Shown: positions 33,878-41,847 of the stretch, in pieces | How positions within the stretch are numbered: position 1 is the first letter of the stretch | Layout of the letters: every line of letters starts with the position of its first letter | From: Catenulispora sp. GP43 | GTDB taxonomy: Bacteria > Actinomycetota > Actinomycetes > Streptomycetales > Catenulisporaceae | Direction of reading: 5' to 3' | DNA: 64,000 nucleotides | NCBI RefSeq assembly: GCF_041260665.1 | Contig: NZ_JBGCCT010000003.1 | Coordinates: 1 to 64,000 of the forward strand | The notes under the pieces: model-generated | Seen by the model: only the letters and a program-made list of their open reading frames with translations | Databases searched by the model: none | What the model was told of the DNA's origin: nothing | Translations under genes and position numbers: made by a program

Positions 33878-36100
33878 ATGTTCGGACGGCTCGGACGCTT
33901 CGTCGTCCACAACCCCTGGAAGATCATCGTCGGCTGGATAATCGCGGCCGTGGCGCTCGTCGCGCTCGGCCCGCAGCTGTCCAGCGTCACCAACGACAAC
34001 CAGTCCTCCTTCCTGCCTTCCAAGTACGAGTCCGTCAAGGCCATGAACGCCCTGGACGCGGAGTTCCCCTCGGCCACCGGGCAGGTCGCGACCATCGTCA
34101 TCCGCCCGGTCGGCGACGGCACGCTCTCGGCCGCCGAGCAGCAGAAGGTCACGGACCTGGCCGGCACGCTGACCGGCGACCACATCACCGGCGTGGCCGG
34201 CGTGCAGGCCGGTCAGGTCGCGCCGAAGCAGACCGCGCAGCTGATGTTCGCCAAGCTGACCGCCGACCAGGGCGACCAGAAGGCGAGCAGCGACGCCGTC
34301 AAGGCGCTGCGCGCGGACCTGGCGAACAAGCTGAACGGCACCGGGATGAAGGCCGAGGTGACCGGGGACGCGGCCATGGGCCTGGACACCTCGGACTCCT
34401 CGAACAAGGCCACCGGCATCGTCATGATGGCCACGCTGCTGCTGATCATCGTCCTGATGGGCTTCATCTTCCGGGGCGTCATCGCGGTCCTGCTGCCGAT
34501 CCTGTCGGTGTTCCTGGTGATGATGGTGTCCCAGCCGGTCATCGCGCTGATGGCCGAGGGGTTCGGCCTGCACGTGCAGTCCTTCCTGCAGATCATGCTG
34601 GTCGTGGTGCTGTTCGGGATCGGCACCGACTACATCGTGTTCCTGCTGTTCCGGCTGCGTGAGCGGCTGCGGGCCGGGGACTCGATCGAGCAGGCCGTCC
34701 AGACCACCGTCGAGCGCGTCGGCGAGGCCATCGCCTCGGCCGCGGCCGCCGTCATCATCGCCTTCTGCGCCCTGGGCCTGGCCACCTTCAAGGCCTTCAC
34801 CTCGCTGGGCCCGGCCCTGGCCATCGCGGTCGCGGTGATGCTGCTGGCCGGCCTGACCCTGGTGCCGGCGCTGATGGTGAAGCTGGGCACGAAGATCTTC
34901 TGGCCCGGCAAGAAGTGGCGCAGGATCCCCACCGCGGGACCCGCGCGCAAGGTGGGCAACCTGGTCGGCAAGCGTCCGGCGGCGGTGGCCGCGGTCTCCT
35001 TCGTCATCATGGCGGGCCTGGCGATCGGCGCCACCGGCTTCAAGGCCGACTACGACCAGCAGTCGCAGATGCCGGCGGGCGTGGAGTCCACGATCGCGAT
35101 CAAGGACATGCAGAAGGCCGGGTTCGCCCAGGGCGCCACCGCCGCGACCGACGTGATCGTCACCTCGACCGACGGCAAGGCGCTGAACCAGGCGCAGATC
35201 CAGAGCTACGCGACCGCCCTCGGCTCGGCCTCGCCGGAGCTGGACGGCCTGATGCCGTTCCCGGTCAAGCCGGGCTCCCCGGCCGGCGCCAAGGGCGACA
35301 CGGTGCAGTACAACCAGGCCGGCACCGCGGCCCACATCCAGGTGCTGACCAAGGACTCGCCGTTCGCGTCCGCCGCGATGCACGCGGTCAACGGCCCGCT
35401 CAAGGACCTCGCGCACAGCACGGCCCCGGCCGGCACCACCGCGCTGGTCGGCGGCGGGACCGCGGCCCTGGCCGACATCCAGGCCGCGAACAACTCCGAC
35501 CTGGCGCTGATCCTGCCGGTGGCCGGCCTGCTGATCTTCCTGGTGCTGGCGCTGCAGCTGCGGGCCCTAGTCGCGCCGCTGTACCTGATGGTGGCCGTGG
35601 GGCTGGGCTACGCCGGCACCCTGGGCGCCTCGGTGCTGATGTTCCAGAGCGTCCAGGGCAAGCCCGGCATGATGTTCATGCTGCCGGTCATGGTCTACCT
35701 GTTCGTGGTGGCGATCGGCACCGACTACAACATCCTGATGATCTCCCGGCTCCGCGAGGAGGCCCGCGAGGGCAACGAGCCGCGGCGCGCGGCGGCGCTG
35801 GCCGTCGAGCACGCCGGTCCCTCGGTGGCCTCGGCCGGGCTGATCCTGGCCGGCACCTTCGCCTCGCTGATGCTGGGCGGGCTGTCGATGATGCAGCAGA
35901 TCGGGTTCGCGGTGTCGATCGGCATCAGCATCGCGGCGTTCATCATGTCGATGTTCCTGGTACCGGCCTTCACCGCGCTGATGGGCGCCAAGGCCTGGTG
36001 GCCCGGCCACAAGGCGGTGGCCTCCGGCGGCGACGGCGGGCGGCCGCCGCGGGTCGGCGACCTGGACGACGAGAGGGTCGGCGCGAGTTCCCGCGCGTAA
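33878..36100 (+). CDS. MMPL/RND-family membrane transporter
   Basis: A 740-aa transporter with the duplicated RND layout: helix 1 (WKIIVGWIIAAVALVAL), an extracellular domain, a helix cluster with FGIGTDYIVFLLFRLRERL, then a second helix, loop and cluster with VAIGTDYNILMISRLREEA. The paired GTDY motifs mark the proton-relay helices of MMPL proteins, which export lipids or drugs. The partner TetR gene is divergent. CAGGAG precedes the ATG, and a strong terminator follows. Confidence 0.93.
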   Translation: MFGRLGRFVVHNPWKIIVGWIIAAVALVALGPQLSSVTNDNQSSFLPSKYESVKAMNALDAEFPSATGQVATIVIRPVGDGTLSAAEQQKVTDLAGTLTGDHITGVAGVQAGQVAPKQTAQLMFAKLTADQGDQKASSDAVKALRADLANKLNGTGMKAEVTGDAAMGLDTSDSSNKATGIVMMATLLLIIVLMGFIFRGVIAVLLPILSVFLVMMVSQPVIALMAEGFGLHVQSFLQIMLVVVLFGIGTDYIVFLLFRLRERLRAGDSIEQAVQTTVERVGEAIASAAAAVIIAFCALGLATFKAFTSLGPALAIAVAVMLLAGLTLVPALMVKLGTKIFWPGKKWRRIPTAGPARKVGNLVGKRPAAVAAVSFVIMAGLAIGATGFKADYDQQSQMPAGVESTIAIKDMQKAGFAQGATAATDVIVTSTDGKALNQAQIQSYATALGSASPELDGLMPFPVKPGSPAGAKGDTVQYNQAGTAAHIQVLTKDSPFASAAMHAVNGPLKDLAHSTAPAGTTALVGGGTAALADIQAANNSDLALILPVAGLLIFLVLALQLRALVAPLYLMVAVGLGYAGTLGASVLMFQSVQGKPGMMFMLPVMVYLFVVAIGTDYNILMISRLREEAREGNEPRRAAALAVEHAGPSVASAGLILAGTFASLMLGGLSMMQQIGFAVSIGISIAAFIMSMFLVPAFTALMGAKAWWPGHKAVASGGDGGRPPRVGDLDDERVGASSRA

Positions 36101-36108
36101 CACCCTGC

Positions 36109-36147
36109 AAGGGCGCTCCTGTCACTCCCAGTGACAGGAGCGCCCTT
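36109..36147 (+). terminator. terminator of the MMPL gene
   Basis: AAGGGCGCTCCTGTCACT (36109-36126) and AGTGACAGGAGCGCCCTT (36130-36147) form a perfect 18-bp stem with loop CCC, 9 bases after the stop. It is one of the most stable hairpins in the window. Confidence 0.85.
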
Positions 36148-36221
36148 CTCCCACCCGTCTCCCCCCCGCCACCCGTCAAGGTGCCGCTCCGCGGCGCTGT
36201 GTTGGATTTATTCTCTAAACC

Positions 36222-37517
36222 ATGCCGATATTCGACCGCGCCCACACGGACGACCTCCTGTCCTTCCTCGCCGCCTCGCCGACCCCGTACCACGCGGTCG
36301 CGAACGCGGCCGCCCGCCTGGAGGCCGCCGGGTTCCGCCAGTTCAGGCAGTCCGCCGGCTGGGAGCGCGCGGACGGCGGCGGGTTCTACGCGATCCGCGG
36401 CGCGGCGCTCATCGCCTGGTACGTCCCGGAGGGCGCGGCGGCGCACACCGGCTTCCGGGTCGTCGGCGCGCACACCGACTCCCCCAACCTGCGGATCAAG
36501 CCGCTGCCGGACACCGGCTCGGCGGGCTTCCGGCAAGTGGGGGTCGAGCTGTACGGCGGGCCGCTGCTGAACTCCTGGCTGGACCGGGACCTGGGCCTGG
36601 CCGGCCGGCTGGTGCTGCGCGGCGGCGATGCGGCGCTGGTGCACGTCGACCGGGCCCTGATGCGCGTGCCGCAGCTGGCGGTCCACCTGGACCGCGGCGT
36701 GAACGACAGCGGCCTGCTGCTGGACAAGCAGCAGCACCTGACCCCGGTCTGGGGCCTGGGCCCGGTGCAGGACGGCGCGCTGATCGAGTTCGCGGCCAAG
36801 GAGGCCGGGGTCTCGGCCGCCGACGTCCTGGGCTTCGACCTGATGCTGCACGACGTGACCCCGCCCACCTACCTGGGCCGTGACCTGGAGATGATCGCCG
36901 CCCCGCGGATGGACAACCTGGTCTCGGTGCACGCCGGGGTGCAGGCGCTGATCGCGGCGGCGTCCGGCACCGCCGGTGCGCCCTCGGCGATCCCGGTGCT
37001 GGCCGCGTTCGACCACGAGGAGACCGGCAGCGAGTCGGACACCGGCGCCGGCGGCCCGCTGCTGGGCAACGTCCTGGGCCGGGTGGCGCAGGCGCAGCTC
37101 GGCGGCAGCGCGGACGACCACGCCCGGGCCCTGGCCGCGACCGTGGTCATGTCCAGCGACATGAGCCACGCGGTGCACCCCAACTACCCCGAGCGCCACG
37201 AGCCCGGCCACCGGCCCCGGCTCAACGGCGGGCCGGCGCTGAAGACGAACGTGAACCAGCGCTACGCCACCGACGGCCTCGGCCGCGCGATCTGGACGGA
37301 CGTCTGCGAGCGCGCGGGGATCCCGACGCAGTACTTCGTGGGGAAGAACTCGATGCCGTGCGGCACCACGATCGGGCCGATCACGGCGGCCAAGCTCGGG
37401 GTGACGACGTTCGACGTGGGGATCACCTCGCTGTCGATGCACTCGGCGCGCGAGCTCGGCGGCGCGGACGACCCGCACCTGCTGGCCTCGGCGGCGGCGG
37501 CCTTCTACACCGGCTGA
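36222..37517 (+). CDS. M18 family aminopeptidase
   Basis: A 431-aa dizinc aminopeptidase of the aspartyl aminopeptidase family. Metal and catalytic motifs are VGAHTDSPNLRIKP, FDHEETGSES, SSDMSHAVHPNY and SMPCGTTIGPITAAKLG. It is expected to remove N-terminal acidic or neutral residues from peptides in the cytosol; no signal peptide is present. It stands alone, convergent with the M56 gene 18 bases away. Confidence 0.93.
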   Translation: MPIFDRAHTDDLLSFLAASPTPYHAVANAAARLEAAGFRQFRQSAGWERADGGGFYAIRGAALIAWYVPEGAAAHTGFRVVGAHTDSPNLRIKPLPDTGSAGFRQVGVELYGGPLLNSWLDRDLGLAGRLVLRGGDAALVHVDRALMRVPQLAVHLDRGVNDSGLLLDKQQHLTPVWGLGPVQDGALIEFAAKEAGVSAADVLGFDLMLHDVTPPTYLGRDLEMIAAPRMDNLVSVHAGVQALIAAASGTAGAPSAIPVLAAFDHEETGSESDTGAGGPLLGNVLGRVAQAQLGGSADDHARALAATVVMSSDMSHAVHPNYPERHEPGHRPRLNGGPALKTNVNQRYATDGLGRAIWTDVCERAGIPTQYFVGKNSMPCGTTIGPITAAKLGVTTFDVGITSLSMHSARELGGADDPHLLASAAAAFYTG

Positions 37518-37535
37518 GCGCGGGCAGGCCCGCGG

Positions 37536-38474
37536 TCAGCGCAGGACGTACCAGGTCGGCCCGGCGACGAGCAGGACGGCGGCGAGCCAGGCCGCCGGGC
37601 CGACCAGCCGCTCGCTGAACGCCGCGGCGGGCGCTTTGACCAGGCGCTGCACCCGGTCCAGGGTCGGCGTGGCGCGGGCCGCGCCGGGACCGTCCGCACC
37701 CCGATCCTGCTCCGCGCGCTGATTCGGCACGGGCCCCGCGGTCCCGCCGATGGCGACCAGCGCGCGGGCCAGCGCGGGGCGTCCGACGGCGCGGGCGGCG
37801 TGATCGTCGGCGAGCATCTCGACGAGCGCGGTGACCGAGGCGGTGGCGCGGCGCGCCGGAGGCAGCGGCAGGGCCGACTCCCAGGCGACGAACGGCTGGA
37901 CCACCAGCTCGTGGCGCCACTTCGCATGGGCCCGCTCGTGGGCGAGGACCGCTTCGAGCTCGTCGGGCGCCAGGGCCGCGATGGTGCCCTCGGTGATGAC
38001 GATGCGGGGCCGCGTGCCGGGCAGGCAGTAGGCGGCGGGCGAGGCGTGTTCCAGGACGCGCAGCTGGCAGTCGGCGTGCTCAGCGGCGAGGTCGACCGCG
38101 TCGCGCTGGCGCCGCAGGTCCCGTTCTATGCGCAGCGCTGAGAGCAAGGTCACGCCGACCAGCCGCAGCGTGAGGACGGCGGCCAGCGCCAGCGCGGCTT
38201 CCTGAAGCAGCCCCAGTGATGCGGGCACCCGCAGGTGGAACGCGTCCCGCCAGAGCACGACCAGGCCGGTCCGCAGGTGCCGGTCCAGGGGCGCGACCCC
38301 GACCGCCAGCGGCGCGCCGATCAGCGCCAGGCCGCCGGCGATGCCGACCGCCTGCCACAGCGCGATCGCGGCCCGGGCGTGGCGGCGCGGCCAGGCGGCG
38401 CGGGCCAGGAACACCGGGACCGGCCAGGCGAGCAGGATCGCGAGGACGGCCAGCGGCCAGGCGTCAGAGAACAT
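37536..38474 (-). CDS. M56 (BlaR1-type) membrane metallopeptidase
   Basis: A 312-aa membrane protease with several helices and the zinc motif HERAH at residues 179-183 (VLAHERAHAKWRHE), preceded by AYCLPGTRPRIVITEGT as in the M56/M48-like fold. BlaR1/MecR1 relatives cleave BlaI-type repressors; this one lacks the C-terminal penicillin sensor domain, as many actinobacterial forms do. The blaI-like gene is just upstream on the same strand. ATG 38474 lies inside the end of a small ORF. Confidence 0.85.
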   Translation of the reverse strand: MFSDAWPLAVLAILLAWPVPVFLARAAWPRRHARAAIALWQAVGIAGGLALIGAPLAVGVAPLDRHLRTGLVVLWRDAFHLRVPASLGLLQEAALALAAVLTLRLVGVTLLSALRIERDLRRQRDAVDLAAEHADCQLRVLEHASPAAYCLPGTRPRIVITEGTIAALAPDELEAVLAHERAHAKWRHELVVQPFVAWESALPLPPARRATASVTALVEMLADDHAARAVGRPALARALVAIGGTAGPVPNQRAEQDRGADGPGAARATPTLDRVQRLVKAPAAAFSERLVGPAAWLAAVLLVAGPTWYVLR

Positions 38475-38586
38475 GGCCGGCCGCCCGGGTCGGGTCGGTC
38501 GGCAGGTCCGCGGCGGTCAGCAGGCCGGTGGCGGTCAGCAGGCCGGTGGCGGTCAGCAGGCCGGTGGCGGTCGGCGGAATGCTCAT
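38464..38586 (-). CDS. possible 40-aa ORF between blaI-like and M56 genes
   Basis: A short ORF (MSIPPTATGLL...) with three copies of the hexapeptide TATGLL, ending GHVL. Its stop lies 11 bases inside the start of the M56 gene, which would couple translation. GGAAG is upstream at suboptimal spacing. The repeat is an 18-bp tandem array, so this may simply be an open frame over a repeat. Confidence 0.35.
   Translation of the reverse strand: MSIPPTATGLLTATGLLTATGLLTAADLPTDPTRAAGHVL
38516..38569. repeat. three 18-bp tandem repeats
   Basis: GTCAGCAGGCCGGTGGCG occurs three times exactly at 38516-38533, 38534-38551 and 38552-38569, and a fourth degenerate start (GTCGGCGG) follows. On the minus strand it encodes the TATGLL hexapeptides. 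Confidence 0.9.
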
Positions 38587-38638
38587 CGCCACCAGCTTCC
38601 CAGACCTGCCGCGCCGCACGTCATGCTGTCCGCGCCGC

Positions 38639-39028
38639 CTACTCCTCCAGCCCCGCCAAGGCCTCACGCAGGAGCGCTGCCTCCTCGGCCGAGACCGAGC
38701 CCGCGAAGCGCACCAGCGCCGAGCGGCGGTCGTCGGTGGTCTCCAGGACGGCGAGCATTGAAGCGGCGATCACGTCGTCCCGCGTGCGCGCCGCCGTATA
38801 GCGATGCGCACGCCCGACCCGCTCACGCGTCACGAAATCCTTGCGCCGCAGCCGGTCCAGGACGGTCAGCACGGTCGTCGTCGCCAGCTCCGCGGTGCCG
38901 TCGCGGGCCGCCAGGCGTTCGACGATCTCTTGCGCGGTGCTTCCGTCGGGGGCGTTCCACAGGACGTCCATCACCGCGCGCTCCAGTTCACCCAGTCTCG
39001 GGGGGCCACCCGCGCGCTCGTTCGCCAT
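38639..39028 (-). CDS. BlaI/MecI/CopY family repressor
   Basis: A 129-aa winged-helix repressor: LGELERAVMDVLWNAPDGST, then TTTVLTVLDRLRRKDFVTRE with the wing GRAHRYTAARTRD, and a C-terminal dimerisation helix region. Relatives are inactivated by cleavage by an M56 protease, which is encoded just downstream. Two CTAC-N5-GTAG dyads lie between it and the divergent cydA. No beta-lactamase is nearby, so the likely target is the cytochrome bd operon. Confidence 0.9.
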   Translation of the reverse strand: MANERAGGPPRLGELERAVMDVLWNAPDGSTAQEIVERLAARDGTAELATTTVLTVLDRLRRKDFVTRERVGRAHRYTAARTRDDVIAASMLAVLETTDDRRSALVRFAGSVSAEEAALLREALAGLEE

Positions 39029-39037
39029 GAGGGTTAC

Positions 39038-39052
39038 TCTACAACCGGTAGA
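39038..39052. promoter_or_regulatory. BlaI-type operator, copy 1
   Basis: TCTAC-AACCG-GTAGA, perfect 5-base arms, 10 bases upstream of the blaI-like start. Confidence 0.65.
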
Positions 39053-39054
39053 AC

Positions 39055-39071
39055 TTCTACGAGCCGTAGAA
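39055..39071. promoter_or_regulatory. BlaI-type operator, copy 2
   Basis: TTCTAC-GAGCC-GTAGAA, perfect 6-base arms, ending 15 bases before the cydA ATG. The same CTAC/GTAG core with 5-base spacing occurs in copy 1. Occupancy would block cydA expression. Confidence 0.7.
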
Positions 39072-39086
39072 CACTGGAGTTTGCCC

Positions 39087-40526
39087 ATGCTAGGCAGCAC
39101 GCTCACCGACGCCAGAGTCGAGACCGGGTTCTCGCTCGCCTTCCACATCGTCTTCGCGGTCTTCGGGGTGGGCCTGCCCTGGCTGCTGCTGGTCACCGAG
39201 GGCCGCTGGCTGAAGACCGGCGACCCGACCTGGCTGGCGCTGACCCGCAAGTGGTCGCGGGTGATGGCGGTGCTGTTCGCCATCGGCGCGGTGTCCGGGA
39301 CGGTCCTGTCCTTCGAGTTCGGACTGCTGTGGCCGGCGTTCATGGCGCGCTACGGCGGGGTGCTCGGGCTGCCGTTCACGCTGGAGGCCTTCGCGTTCTT
39401 CGCCGAGGCGATCTTCGTGGGCCTGTACCTGTACGGCTGGAAGCGCCTGTCGCCGCGCGCGCACTGGCTCACGCTGTGGCCCATCGCGATCTCCGGAACG
39501 CTCTCGACGCTGTTCATCGTCACCGCCAACTCCTGGATGAACGTGCCGACCGGCGTGAAGGAGGTCGGCGGCAAGGTCGTCTCGGCCGAGCCGCTGGCCC
39601 CCCTCACCGGCCCCGGCGCACTGCCGGAGTCACTGCACATGCTGCTGGCCGCGATCATGTGCACCGGCGGCGTGGTGGCCGCGGTCTACGCGGTCGGGAT
39701 GCTGCGCGGACGGCGCGACGACTACCATCGGCGCGGCTTCCGGGTCGGCCTGGTCACGGTCCTGGCCGCGGCCCCGTTCCAACTGGTGGTCGGCGACCTG
39801 GCCGCGCGCGTGGTGGAGAAGTACCAGCCGGCCAAGCTGGCCGCGATGGAGGCGCTGACCCACACCCAGAGCCACGCCCCGCTGACCCTCGGCGGGATCT
39901 ACGACCCGGGCACCGGCAAGACCCGCTTCGGCATCGAGATCCCCGACGGCCTGTCCCTGCTGACGGGCTTGCGCACCGACAAGACCATCCGCGGCCTGGA
40001 CATCCTGCCGCCCAAGCAGCAGCCGGCCACACCGGTGGTGCACCTGGCCTTCGACACCATGGTGGCCGGCGGCATGGCGATCCTCACGCTGGCGGGCCTG
40101 CTGACCCTGGTCGCCCTCTGGCGCCGCCGCAAGGGCGTCCGCCCCCTGATCCCGCTGTCCCGCCCCTGGCTGCTGGCCGGCGCCCTCACCGGCCCGGCCG
40201 CGATGGCCGCGATGCTGGCCGGCTGGGAGGTCACCGAGGCCGGCCGGCAGCCGTGGATCGTGTACGGCCGCATGACGGTGCGCCAGGCCGCGACCACCAG
40301 CGGCGGCATCGGATGGTCGCTGATCGCCACCATCGTGGTCTACCTCGGCCTGGCCACGGCGCTGCTGCTGATCCTGCGCCGGCTGGCGACCGGCGCGCCG
40401 CCGGAGCTGGCGGAGGGGGCCGAGGCGCCGGGGCCGGAGGACCCTGAGACGCCGGGGCATGAGGATCAGGACTCGAGCTCCGCGGACTCCGGCAGCGGGC
40501 GCGAGTTCGAGGGGGCGGCCCGGTGA
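39087..40526 (+). CDS. cydA: cytochrome bd oxidase subunit I
   Basis: A 479-aa membrane subunit of the quinol:O2 oxidoreductase. Conserved landmarks are His20 (LAFHIVFAVFG, heme ligand), KYQPAKLAAMEAL in the quinol region and GRQPW at residues 386-390. The Q loop is of the short type. It is a high-affinity, uncoupled terminal oxidase used at low oxygen or when the main chain is inhibited. GGAG precedes the ATG. Its GTGA end overlaps the next small ORF. The C-terminal tail is acidic and Glu/Pro-rich. Confidence 0.95.
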   Translation: MLGSTLTDARVETGFSLAFHIVFAVFGVGLPWLLLVTEGRWLKTGDPTWLALTRKWSRVMAVLFAIGAVSGTVLSFEFGLLWPAFMARYGGVLGLPFTLEAFAFFAEAIFVGLYLYGWKRLSPRAHWLTLWPIAISGTLSTLFIVTANSWMNVPTGVKEVGGKVVSAEPLAPLTGPGALPESLHMLLAAIMCTGGVVAAVYAVGMLRGRRDDYHRRGFRVGLVTVLAAAPFQLVVGDLAARVVEKYQPAKLAAMEALTHTQSHAPLTLGGIYDPGTGKTRFGIEIPDGLSLLTGLRTDKTIRGLDILPPKQQPATPVVHLAFDTMVAGGMAILTLAGLLTLVALWRRRKGVRPLIPLSRPWLLAGALTGPAAMAAMLAGWEVTEAGRQPWIVYGRMTVRQAATTSGGIGWSLIATIVVYLGLATALLLILRRLATGAPPELAEGAEAPGPEDPETPGHEDQDSSSADSGSGREFEGAAR

Positions 40527-40681
40527 CCGGGAGCGGCGGGGGTTTCGCGGCCGAGCGCCGCCCCGCCTCGACCATCGTCGGCACCCTGCCGCCGGAGCGC
40601 CGGACAGGACCCATGCCCGCCGCCCGCAAACCCGCCCGCAGCCCCGCCCGCAAGCCCGACCTGGAAGGACCGGCCCGATGA
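40523..40681 (+). CDS. 52-aa ORF coupled between cydA and cydB
   Basis: GTG at 40523 overlaps the cydA stop (GTGA) and the ORF's own stop TGA overlaps the cydB start (ATGA), so it fills the 151-base gap exactly in one frame. The 52-aa product is rich in Arg, Pro, Ala and Gly (for example PAARKPARSPARKPD) and has no membrane helix. It is therefore not a CydX, the small membrane subunit. It may be a real coupled gene or a relay that keeps ribosomes moving to cydB. Confidence 0.55.
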   Translation: MTGSGGGFAAERRPASTIVGTLPPERRTGPMPAARKPARSPARKPDLEGPAR

Positions 40682-41697
40682 CCGCCGTCAACCTCCTGCT
40701 GGGCGTGATCGTCTGCGCCCTGGCCGCCTACGCCCTGCTCGCCGGCGCCGACTTCGGCGCGGGGGTCTGGGACCTGCTGGCGCGCGGCCGGCACGCCGAT
40801 CGTGAGCGCCGCCTCATCGCGCACGCGCTGGGGCCGGTGTGGGAGGCCAACCATGTGTGGCTGATCTTCGTGATCGTCGCGACGTTCAGCGGGTTCCCCA
40901 CCGCCTTCGGCATCATCGCGCGCGGGCTGGAGTTGCCGTTGGCTCTGGCGCTGGCGGGGATCGTGCTGCGCGGGGCGGCGTATGTCTACCGCGCCTACGG
41001 TGAGGGTGCCGCGGGGCCGGACAGTCTGTGGAGCCGGGTCTTCGCGGTGGCCTCGTCGATCACCCCGTTCATGCTCGGGGTCAGCGGTGCCGCGCTGGCT
41101 ACCGGCAAGATCACCGCCGACTCGGGTCCGCTGACGCCCTTCAGCTCGCCGTTCACGCTGGTCGCCGGGGTCTTCGCGGTCGTCGTGACCGCGTTCCTGG
41201 CCGCCGTCTACCTCTGCCACGACGCCGGTACCGACCCGGACACCGAGGACCTGGTCCCGGCGTTCCGGCGCAAGGCGCTCGGGGCGGCGGCAGTGGCCGG
41301 CGCCGTCAGTCTCGCGCTGCTGCCGCTGCTGTATCAGGACGCGCCGACCGTCGCGCACCGCTTCACCGAGCGGTCGATCCCGTTCGTGGCCGTGGCAGTG
41401 GTCTGCGGCTTCGGCTCGATCGCGGTGATCTGGAAGCGGCACTACGTCCTGGCCCGCGCCACGGCCGCCACGGCGGTGGTCGGCGTGCTGCTCGGCTGGG
41501 CCGCTGCTCAGTACCCTGATCTGGCGGTCGGCGCGGCGACGGCCAAGGACTCGGCGGCCGGCCCGGCGAACCTGCACGCGCTGCTGATCGCCATGGGGTT
41601 CGGGCTCGTGGTCATCCTGCCCGCGTTCTACCTGCTTCTGAAGGTCTTCTCAGGGCCCGAAGGGGCGGCCGCGGTACAGGGTCCGCAAACTAAGTAA
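40678..41697 (+). CDS. cydB: cytochrome bd oxidase subunit II
   Basis: A 339-aa membrane protein of the CydB family: LLAGADFGAGVWDLLARG in helix 1 and GPVWEANHVWLIFVIVATFS are highly conserved. It stabilises the heme-bearing CydA. AAGGAC lies upstream of ATG 40678. The cydDC transporter genes, needed for oxidase assembly and often linked in actinobacteria, do not follow; a chitinase gene does. The 150-base gap after it holds a small GATCCG/CGGATC dyad (41742-41756). Confidence 0.95.
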   Translation: MTAVNLLLGVIVCALAAYALLAGADFGAGVWDLLARGRHADRERRLIAHALGPVWEANHVWLIFVIVATFSGFPTAFGIIARGLELPLALALAGIVLRGAAYVYRAYGEGAAGPDSLWSRVFAVASSITPFMLGVSGAALATGKITADSGPLTPFSSPFTLVAGVFAVVVTAFLAAVYLCHDAGTDPDTEDLVPAFRRKALGAAAVAGAVSLALLPLLYQDAPTVAHRFTERSIPFVAVAVVCGFGSIAVIWKRHYVLARATAATAVVGVLLGWAAAQYPDLAVGAATAKDSAAGPANLHALLIAMGFGLVVILPAFYLLLKVFSGPEGAAAVQGPQTK

Positions 41698-41847
41698 AGG
41701 AGACCCCAAGAACACCCGTGCGAATGCCAAGACGCGGTCAAGATCCGCACCGGATCGCTTTAACCACCTTCCGTGTCCGAACGTCCTTGCGGTTGGCTCG
41801 CTGTGCCACCACCTACTCGCACAGCCGCAAGGAGACACCACAGGATC

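Noticed and set aside
40523-40681. CydX small subunit
   Set aside because: The product is hydrophilic and Arg/Pro-rich with no membrane helix.
41698-41847. DasR operator before the chitinase gene
   Set aside because: I found no sequence close to the ACTGGTCTAGACCACT-type consensus.
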